Source of the DNA: Biscogniauxia marginata
Lineage: Eukaryota > Ascomycota > Sordariomycetes > Xylariales > Xylariaceae
DNA length: 64,000 bases
Direction: 5' to 3'
Assembly (NCBI GenBank): GCA_022695795.1
Contig: MU404108.1
Location: forward strand, 124,001-188,000
Position 1 is the stretch's first letter; every line of letters begins with the position of its first letter. Positions 56,507 through 64,000 of this stretch are shown here, piece by piece. The position numbers were made by a program, and so were the translations under genes. The notes beneath the pieces are model-generated. The model was not told where the DNA came from. It searched no databases and saw only the letters and a program-made list of their open reading frames with translations.

Positions 56507-57179
56507 TTGACTGGCGGTTTGGCCCGCTATCTAGCTTTCTAATCAAGAAATCTCATGGGTGAAATAGTGTGCATGCCCCACATTACCCTCCTTGCCTGTC
56601 CCTTGTTTGTGCTCTCTTGCCTACACCTTCTCATCAATTTTCTAGGTTTACTTTTCTACTACTTCGACGTCGCTTATAATGCGCAGCGCGCTTACGATTG
56701 CAAATCGGAGAATGGGGTTGGTGCCACTCATTGAACCAGCTGAATCCTGTCTGGATAGGGAATGCTTTTTGAGAGCAATGGAAAGACAGCTATTGATAAA
56801 AGAAGTATCAAGGAGTGGGTTGGACAGGATACCCGTCCGCATTCGAAACACGAGTTATCAGGCATCGATCTCATGAATAATGGATGTTGGCTTGAATTTC
56901 GGGAAATCGCAAGGGCTTGATGGTGATACTTTGATCCTTTGCCTACGAGGATGTTTAGTGCTCTTCGGGGTCAGGGTGTTTGTCCAGGAGGTCAAGGCAG
57001 TCCTCGCCAGGAGCCTGCCTCCCTTGCAACCTACCATTATGGCTTATAGCGGTGGGAACGTGGAATACAAGGGTGTCCGAGAGACAAATAAGCAATTTTA
57101 GTGTAAAGGAGTCGTTCATCCGTGTGTCTCTAGTTCTACTCATCTCGAAAGTGGCCTGAATCGTGACAGTCTTACTACA
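56507..57179. other. Intergenic region between tRNA and RNA ligase
   Basis: No gene recognised. Two small open frames on opposite strands lack protein-like composition. Confidence 0.45.
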
Positions 57180-58385
57180 TTATTTTTTGCCTGTCTCAAG
57201 CAACCATGTGTTAGAAATGGCCTTGAAAGAGAAGTCCGTATAGAGTTCCTTGAATACTAGACCCTCTCTCTCCCGGCCTTTCATCCCAATACCTTCCGCC
57301 TTGCCCAGCAAGTCCTCCACATCCTTGGCAAAATCACACAACTTTGAACTGCGTGATATCACCGGGACGTGGTCCCAGCCGAGGTCCTTACAGATACGCA
57401 GGGTCTGATCCAATGGAAGATATCTTTGTTTGTCGATATTGTAGATGTTGAAGATGTAGAAGTGGTACTCCCCCTCGGCAAATCCCATGCTGTTTCGTAG
57501 GATCGACGATCCGCAAAGTTCACCCTGCACCACAACGTTCTTCCCTGCCTGACTGATCCTGTTAAGGATGCCCTGCTGCTTTGCTGTCCTCCAGAACCAC
57601 ACGGACGGAGATGAGGGCGAAACGTATTTTTCATCGGCTGGTAGGTCCTCCTTCGCGCTGCAGACGCCGACACGCGCCGGCCCGACGCACTGTGTGTGGC
57701 TTCCTGGGAGGTATGGAAGACCCGAGTACCATTGCGATGACTTCTGGACGATGTAAACTGACATGGGAAGCCCGTCTAGCTTTTCGGTGATTTGGAATTG
57801 TCCTTGTCCATGTCTCTCGAAGAGTGTAGATATATTCTGCGCGCGCCGGCAGCCGGGCTGGGGGAAGAATACGGGCGGTGGGCTAAAACTTCTACCTGGA
57901 GCATCAGGATCAGTACTCTCTTCTGGCACACTCCACTTTCTCACTCCAAGGATATCCTCGAAGGATATGGACAAAAGCTCCTGTACCGCGGTATTCTCGT
58001 CGTGTTTGTATTTGGATCTGAGGTCATCAAACGCGGTGGTGATTGCTGGGAAAGTATCCATGCTAAAGACGAGGCCTTGCGACAGGTGTCGATCGATCAT
58101 GGTCGTCTTGACAAGGAACCCGATTGATCCGTCATGGAACTTGGTGGGCGACGCTATGCAGTACTCCCAGAAGTCGGAGTCGTTGGGGAGGAAGCTATCA
58201 ATTTCAAAGTATACGACAAGTTGATTTTCGTAGAAACCTTCGGCGCGCCTCGCCACAACGTTCCAACCACTTATGGTGACGATGTTATGTCGCGATCCTC
58301 TGATAGGTGTTATTCTGGTGATGCGCCGGATAGTGACAAGTCGACGCTTGGGATCGGATTGTGCCAGAGCTATGGAAGACAACAT
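57180..58385 (-). CDS. RNA ligase, DRB0094/Rnl5-like family
   Basis: Intronless, 401 residues. An N-terminal OB-like region (RRITRITPIRGSRHNIVTIS ... LVVYFEIDSFLP) precedes the nucleotidyltransferase domain. This is the order seen in Deinococcus DRB0094 (Rnl5), unlike the C-terminal OB fold of DNA ligases. Motif I is EKLDG, with the adenylated Lys at 202. Motif III is VVVQGELCG (284-292), IIIa is FYIFNIYNI (309-317), IV is EGLVFK (374-379) and V is FKAISN (387-392, Lys388). All key motifs are intact. Rnl5 seals 3'-OH/5'-phosphate ends in duplex contexts and joins when the 3'-OH strand is RNA. Fungal members are known in databases but their role is unclear. It is separate from tRNA ligase Trl1 and may act in RNA repair (inference). 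Confidence 0.9.
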   Translation of the reverse strand: MLSSIALAQSDPKRRLVTIRRITRITPIRGSRHNIVTISGWNVVARRAEGFYENQLVVYFEIDSFLPNDSDFWEYCIASPTKFHDGSIGFLVKTTMIDRHLSQGLVFSMDTFPAITTAFDDLRSKYKHDENTAVQELLSISFEDILGVRKWSVPEESTDPDAPGRSFSPPPVFFPQPGCRRAQNISTLFERHGQGQFQITEKLDGLPMSVYIVQKSSQWYSGLPYLPGSHTQCVGPARVGVCSAKEDLPADEKYVSPSSPSVWFWRTAKQQGILNRISQAGKNVVVQGELCGSSILRNSMGFAEGEYHFYIFNIYNIDKQRYLPLDQTLRICKDLGWDHVPVISRSSKLCDFAKDVEDLLGKAEGIGMKGREREGLVFKELYTDFSFKAISNTWLLETGKK

Positions 58386-59523
58386 TTCCGCTCCTTAATA
58401 GCGATTGAGTGGGAATGGTGAGGAGGGAAGAGACTGACGAAGTTGGCTAGCAAAATCTTGTTTGAAGTAGTATGATATAAGAGCTACTTCGTATATACCT
58501 GGATGTGGCAAGAGAAGGAAGGTATGTTATTGATACTTTCAGCTGTAGTAAGGGAGCTGAGAAGTCGTGATGGAAGCTACTGGTGTGTACTGTGTGAAAG
58601 TTTTCACGTGGAATAGAATATCGTGAAGCATGTATTGGTGTGCTTTCTTCTACTCTTCCGCATCACCAGCTGGTTTCTGATGATCTTTATTATATACATG
58701 CTATGTCTAAGTTAAATATGGGTATAGCCCTCCATATAAAGGCTAGATCTGGACTGATCTAGCATTTGCTTACATACTGTGAAAGGAATATTACAAGGTA
58801 ATAAATGCTGGAACATGGATTTTGCCTTTGTAAATAAAACAGTAATTTCATACAGAGTCAAGAATCAATGTACATTGCTACATTGCTACATGTAGTGCCG
58901 ATACTTGTCTCGGCAACCATGGAAGCTCCCTTTCGGCATGGGTAACAAACTTTGGTGTTTGATATGGATTGGACTGCTCATATCTAGAAATCTTCAGACC
59001 CTTACTCTTACAAGCTGACAGCGCATGCAAATGATACAAGGAAACTCTGATAATCTGGTTCTCAGTAGGACACTCGTGAATAATTTGACTTCTGAGCCTG
59101 TATAATAAAAGACAAATCAAAGAGCTTTATATAGCTAGAATCCTGGGGAATTACTCATAGATTCATATCATATTGGTGGTTAAATCAGCATGATTAAATT
59201 AGAGATATTTACAATGGTCTGGTATTTTAGATAGCAATGGTAACTGTTTTCTGATTTAACTTCAGGAGGTACTTATTACTTTACAATGTTCACGCATATT
59301 GCTCCTATACTGATACTCAAGTACCTCTGGGCAGCTAGGCGTATTTTTATTCGCACAACCTTTGCCTTGGAAATCGTTTCTGCCTTTTCTTTTGACCAAA
59401 CACCTATTCTATATATGAAACAGAGAATCCCAGATAATGCCTCTGACCCAAGCATCCTAGCATTCTCTGTGTTCGTTTATTTCATCTGAACTTTCAGCTG
59501 TTCCATTGCAAGCACGATCGAAG
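58386..59523. other. Divergent intergenic region (RNA ligase / CHORD-like gene)
   Basis: About 1.1 kb, AT-rich, no gene seen. It must hold promoters for both flanking genes. Confidence 0.45.
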
Positions 59524-60070
59524 ATGGCTTCTGATCGCTCCTCTGAGCCCACGATTACGACCAAGGCGGCCCGGGGAACGAGTGACACCAGCTTTCTGGA
59601 GAAGCTCTACTCCAAATTTCGGATCTTGAAGCAATGCTTAAACAGAAAAGCCCATACTCCTGCCGACGTTGAATCTGATAATAAAGTATTTTATTGATTA
59701 TTCATCCTTTATCACTAAACTTGCTAATATGATCCAGCGAGACGACAAAATCGAAGCTGACAAACTGGAGGCCGAATCCCTACAGACGTGTTTCAACTGC
59801 GGCAACACTTTCGACCCGGCAGCCAACAAAGACGATTCTTGCCATTACCATCCAGGTAAGAAATTCAAAAAGATACCGCTGTAATATTCTAGTGGCTGAC
59901 TCCCAACGGTTCCAGAGAGATTCACCGAGTGGATATACAGCGGCATGAATTGGAAAGGCGAAGAGGTCGCCGACCTTGAGCAGTGGACATGCTGTCTCGA
60001 GATCCAGCCCCAGCACCCCGGATGCAAGGTTGGAAAACACCAGTCACGGCCAGACAAGATCCGATCCTGA
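59524..60070 (+). CDS. Small CHORD-like zinc-binding protein
   Basis: Three exons (59524-59685, 59738-59855, 59916-60070) give 144 residues with frame kept at both junctions. Exons 2-3 encode a Cys/His module: Cys72-x2-Cys75, then FDPAANKDDSCHYHP (Cys89, His90, His92), Cys119-Cys120 (QWTCC) and PGCKVGKH (Cys130, His135). The order C..C..FDP..C.YHP..W.CC..GC..G.H matches the CHORD domain of RAR1 and CHP1 proteins, which bind zinc and help HSP90/SGT1 co-chaperones. This copy has one variant Cys spacing, an insertion of about 15 residues before WTCC, no second CHORD and no CS domain. The donor of intron 1 (GTATTT) is weak. Function is inferred only as a zinc-binding, possibly protein-interaction module. 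Confidence 0.75.
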
Positions 60071-60736
60071 TTATGGTGATGAGTTTAACCAAGGAGTAAT
60101 AATGACCCGATACGAGATGGAAGTTGTACTATATAGATATGTTCGGGCCCAGTGCGACGGGTTTACGATATAGACATGGGCATTTCCAGGGTGAACACAA
60201 AAAGGTCTACGGCCAAGATGAAGTGCTCCTCGTTCGAGTTCTATAAACCCTTTTCGCCGCCATCACTTCTATTTGCCGTAGCAACGGCGCTACACTATTT
60301 GGCTTTATGTGATATATTTTATTCTTCAATCTGTTCTATCCAGGTAAGTATTGCCATATAGCCTCTAGCATCCCCAAACACAGGTTCCTCCTCCTCCCAT
60401 CATCATTCCCGTCGTCAGTAGTAGCAGTATAACCGTCGCTACCTCCACTTGGTTTAGATAGGGGGCATGGAGAAAGTAACAGCAGGAACAGCAGGAACAG
60501 CAGGAACAGAGAGGCAAATAGTCTTCGTACTATGGCCACAGCAATATTAACCAAGTATTGTCTACTAGGGAAAACTTGCGATTGTATTCTCAAGCGTGGA
60601 CGGATCCATAAATTTACAGCACCTTTGTAGTACATCTAAGTTTCGTTTGAATTGCCATCGTGATGACCACTCATCCTTGGATTAAAGTACCTAAACATTG
60701 AGATGATGTGTCCTCCAATACCATGTTACGACGGAC
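60071..60736. other. Convergent intergenic region
   Basis: No gene seen. Contains a 9-base minisatellite near 60478-60508. Confidence 0.45.
60476..60510. repeat. Short minisatellite (GGAACAGCA unit)
   Basis: About three and a half copies of a 9-base unit with AACAGCAGG order at about 60476-60508. Confidence 0.75.
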
Positions 60737-61609
60737 CTACAGGACCCAATTATGCCTCTTTAAAAATCCCTTGATCAGCTTAGCCACCTCCACCTCATCG
60801 GTCTCCAACGCAAAGTGTCCCGCATCCAAGAAGTGCAGCTCAAAGTCCCTCACGTCTCGCTCATATGCCTCAGCGCCCGGTGGGATGAAAATGGCGTCAT
60901 TCTTACCCCAGACAGACAGCACCGGCACCCCCGAGGACCTGAAGTATGCGTGGAACTCGGGGTATAGGTATACGTTGGTCCGATAATCGTAGAGTATGTC
61001 TAGCTGCACGTCCTTGTTGCCCGGCCGCTCCAACAGCGCCTGGTCTAGGTGGTACGACTCTGGCTCGATGAGGCCCGGGTGCGGCGAGCCGTCGAGATAC
61101 TGGCTCCGCGTCGCATCGAATGTCAAGGCGGGGCGCAGGGCGTCGCGGTCCGCGGTCGAGTTACTCGCCCAGTATTTCTTGACCGGCGCCCAGAAGTTCG
61201 CGCCGAACCCTTCCTCGTAGGCATTTCCGTTCTGGGTAATAATGGCGGCGACGGAGTCCGGCCGGTCCAGGGCGACCCGCAGTCCCGTCGGGGCGCCGTA
61301 GTCGAATATGTACACTGCGAAGCGCTTGATCTGCAGCGCGTCGAGGAAGGCTTCCGTGGTCTTGGCGAAGTTTGCGAAAGTATACTGGTAGTTGCGCTCG
61401 CTGGGAACTTGAGTGAAGCCGAAGCCCGGTAGATCGGGTGCGATCACTCGGTAGGAGATGGCTAGAAGAGGTATAAGGTTGCGGAACATGAACGAGGACG
61501 ATGGGAAGCCGTGGAGGAGGAGGATCACCGGTGCATCTTCTGAGCCGGCATACCGATAAAACACGTCGATGCCGTCTGCAGATATGTTGCCAACTGATAT
61601 AGGATACAT
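60737..61609 (-). CDS. Haloalkane dehalogenase / epoxide hydrolase-like alpha/beta hydrolase
   Basis: Intronless, 290 residues. The oxyanion motif HGFPSSSFMFRN is at residues 33-44. The nucleophile elbow IFDYGAPTG carries Asp103, as in dehalogenases and soluble epoxide hydrolases rather than the Ser of lipases. Asp238 (SVWGKNDAIF) and His265 (DAGHFALE) complete the triad. A cap domain is expected at about residues 130-200. The family attacks carbon-halogen or epoxide carbons through an aspartyl ester; which substrate applies cannot be read from sequence. It is intronless in a region with a P450 and an RNA ligase, and related genes are frequent in bacteria. Transfer is possible but unproven. 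Confidence 0.9.
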   Translation of the reverse strand: MYPISVGNISADGIDVFYRYAGSEDAPVILLLHGFPSSSFMFRNLIPLLAISYRVIAPDLPGFGFTQVPSERNYQYTFANFAKTTEAFLDALQIKRFAVYIFDYGAPTGLRVALDRPDSVAAIITQNGNAYEEGFGANFWAPVKKYWASNSTADRDALRPALTFDATRSQYLDGSPHPGLIEPESYHLDQALLERPGNKDVQLDILYDYRTNVYLYPEFHAYFRSSGVPVLSVWGKNDAIFIPPGAEAYERDVRDFELHFLDAGHFALETDEVEVAKLIKGFLKRHNWVL

Positions 61610-63603
61610 GCTCTTTTCTTTTGCCCTGGGGCGTAGATCCTAGAAAATCTTTTTGGTTACGTATACGAGATGGGTGTGCGTGTTGTGTTGGGATGTAGCC
61701 CATCAATAAAAGGCCCTTTAGTTTCACGAACACTCGTTCTTATATATATATATATTCTACATTGCTCAATTCAAGCTGATAACTGAAATTAATGATTAAA
61801 AGGACATTGCTTTCAAAAGGAACATTTCTCTAGTTTGAGGCATATTACGAATCCAAGACCCCGAAAAGGGTGTGTTGATTCCAAAGCTTTTGGAAGCTGG
61901 AAGACACTAAAAGCGAAATGTGTAGACTAGACTAATTCACACGAACCTTGAAACTCGTGCCCTTCGGGTAGCTAGGTGTCAGTCTCGTCTTACGTGTGAC
62001 CGCGGAGATCCCGCGGAGATCTCAACGGTTGTTGACAATAGATTAAATACGCAATGGCTCAGGAGCACTACCAATCCACTGGAGGCACCAATTGATGCTT
62101 AGACATACAGCACATAATTAGGCCAGGGCCGGTACCTGATTTTCCACCTGGGGAGTCTTGCACAAGCCGAACCAGGATCGTGAGCCCAAAACGGCTGGAA
62201 TGGAACTAAGGCAAAGTTTTATGTCCATATTGAGTAGAGGATGTGAGGACCACAGCCCCATATCATGACTGAATGTGCATTTAGGATGACGGGACTGCAA
62301 AATAAGACAGAAATATGTGCAATATATGGGAGTATGTACACACACTGCGGCAAATGTCACGATGCTGACCTTACCAAGTAGATACAAAATGTTGAGATGA
62401 TACAAGGTTAGGGGGTTGCTTGATTAATTAGGTGAAAAGCTACCTGGAGAGTGTGGGTGGACCTGTCTATGATATACATGATGGCTAAGGATGCCTTGTA
62501 CCTGTACATGACAGCTGCCCCCTTGATACCTGTTTCAGCATATTAAATGATGTTCTTAGGAGAAGAATTGGAACCAAGGGCACCTAGCCGGCGGTCGTCT
62601 TACATACAGAACAACCCCTTGATTCCAGGTAAGCCTATACTTATGGTTCTCCTCACGGCCCTAGCCCTTAACCAATACAAACCACAATAGTCAGCGTTAC
62701 GACTTAGACCACTTCTGAATATAGGCATTGTTGTAGTGGTTGCACGAGAATTAAAACGAAAGGTACATGGATGGACGGTCGTTCTACACGTAAAAGGGCT
62801 TTTTATTTCCCAGGCTTTCTTGTGCATCACGTTCACACCCTGCAAGCCTCCTGCTATTAAGAGTCGTGATCGCAAGTAGCAAGGCTTCTGATAGCCAACT
62901 ACTGGCGAGAGACTCCTTGACAAAAAGTAACGTCTTATGAATGGCTCTGGGCCCAAAGATTCATTCCTGGCCTTTTGTGTACTACCGTCTACCATGATAA
63001 GCTCCCAATCTATTAGGTACTATCAAACGGCCACACCCCCAAGAGCGGCTATCGAGGAATGTCGAACGGAAGTATTTCCAGTTTCAGTTAGGAGGAGGAT
63101 AATGATATCTACTAGTATAGAGTGGTGTAACAAAGCAGTTTTTGCGCGAATAACTAGAACTAAAGGCTCTACGAGGAAGCAGTCCTTTGACACCTAGCTA
63201 TCTCCTTTGTTGCCCATCCCACTGGGTACCCACGTTTCTTGCCACTGTAAGCCTCTAATCTTGGTGCTTAGTAACGAGTATTAAAGGCCACGGTCCTGAC
63301 AAGGAGCCTAGGATACTTGAATTATAAAAGTCTCTCAGGGGCCTGAAAGGCCAAACCAGAGGCTAGCGGGCCTAAAGGACGAGATCCACAGTAAATTGAG
63401 CATATAAGAGTCGTGTACGTCCTGAGGAGGCTAAGGATAGATCTCTAGCGATTATTCTTCGTTTGACAGTGACCCTATGAACCCATAGGTCTCAGCCTGT
63501 TGTGCACAGAATCACTCCCTTGGTAATCCGGTGCTGTACGGAATAACTGTCGTGATTTTTCACAACTCCCTCAAGTAACACATCAAGGATTCGCTGGTTA
63601 ATC
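61610..63603. other. Intergenic region (about 2 kb)
   Basis: No gene recognised. Includes a short (TA)n run at about 61740-61754. Confidence 0.45.
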
Positions 63604-64000
63604 ATGAGCAATCTCGTTGAGCACGTGGCTCTGAATTGGCCGCTCACGGCTCAGGCTACAACATCCTCATTGCTAGGTGCTATAATTATTTTCTTTCTCT
63701 TCTACCTTACTATCGGTTCTGGTACCTCGGCCAAATTATCCGATGATCTGGGCAATCAAATTCCCAAGGGGCCTGTTGGCCTTCCCATCGTTGGTTAGTG
63801 AAATCTATCTCGTGGCCCTGAAACAACACCAAAGTATCTATGCTCACATGATATTCCTAGGCTCGTTCCCTTTCCTGACGCACTATCCTGAGTTGACGCT
63901 TCATAAATGGGCTAAGAAATTCGGAAGCCTGTATTCTATGTGGCTGGGTAATCAGCTTTTCGTCGTCATCTCGAGCCCAACCATTGCCAAAGATTTAATG
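63604..64000 (+). CDS. Cytochrome P450, N-terminal part (runs off the window)
   Basis: Exon 1 is 63604-63793 and exon 2 starts at 63861. A membrane anchor (SSLLGAIIIFFLFYLTIG) is followed by the proline-rich hinge PKGPVGLPIVGSFPFL, which is completed by splicing, and then HKWAKKFGSLYSMWLGNQ with VVISSPTIAKDLM. This matches the start of microsomal fungal P450s (helix A and beta-1 region). The haem-binding Cys region lies beyond the window. The class and substrate cannot be assigned. Confidence 0.9.

Overview
This is nuclear DNA from a filamentous ascomycete (Pezizomycotina; the gene set and intergenic texture suggest a Sordariomycete, which is inference). The genes have short GT...AG introns, widely spaced monocistronic layout on both strands, GC-rich third codon positions, and typical fungal families: Kap123, a PIR-type wall protein, a fungal bestrophin and a multi-exon P450. 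Intergenic DNA carries many copies of a TAGGTA/GGTACC-rich motif. No bacterial, viral or intact transposon gene was recognised, and no CRISPR array or rRNA was seen.

Layout. 0.3-3.4 kb: dynamin-like GTPase (-). 4.7-5.7 kb: PAP2 lipid phosphatase (-), divergent from a WW/FF-domain splicing factor (+, 6.3-8.1 kb). 8.5-9.7 kb: dienelactone hydrolase (-). 10.8-12.3 kb: basic disordered protein (-) whose frame continues past an in-frame TAG. 13.4-17.1 kb: importin-4/Kap123 (+). 17.1-23.6 kb: a gene-poor gap of about 6.5 kb. 23.6-24.7 kb: PIR-like GPI wall protein (+). 25.7-26.6 kb: U1-type zinc-finger protein (+). 26.6-30.4 kb: mostly empty, with one weak orphan ORF. 30.4-33.3 kb: multi-pass membrane protein (+). 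35.6-37.5 kb: conserved fungal protein (+). 39.4-41.0 kb: bestrophin-like channel (+). 41.7-46.3 kb: a VWA plus Parkin-like RBR reading frame (-) with two in-frame TAG codons, preceded in tandem by a multi-exon gene. 46.9-48.8 kb: secreted beta-lactamase-fold hydrolase (-), divergent from a TAPT1/Emp65 protein (+, 50.3-53.5 kb). 54.8-55.4 kb: short beta-carbonic anhydrase (+). 56.4-56.5 kb: intron-containing elongator tRNA-Met (-). 57.2-58.4 kb: Rnl5/DRB0094-type RNA ligase (-). 59.5-60.1 kb: small CHORD-like zinc protein (+). 60.7-61.6 kb: haloalkane-dehalogenase/epoxide-hydrolase-like enzyme (-). 63.6 kb to the end: start of a cytochrome P450 (+).

The genes do not form one pathway. Two (WW/FF protein, U1-type zinc finger) are probably spliceosomal. 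The last 8 kb (RNA ligase, CHORD-like protein, dehalogenase-like hydrolase, P450) looks more accessory than the housekeeping left part.

The most unusual signal is three amber codons in two separate minus-strand frames. Two sit in the VWA-RBR frame, where flanking sequence suggests a Trp was replaced, and one sits in the basic protein. Everything around them stays open and in frame. Recent nonsense mutation, readthrough and, at one site, an alternative intron are all possible. Other points of interest are introns that are multiples of three with no stop codon, an intron acceptor preceded by a poly-A run, and a fungal Rnl5-type RNA ligase.
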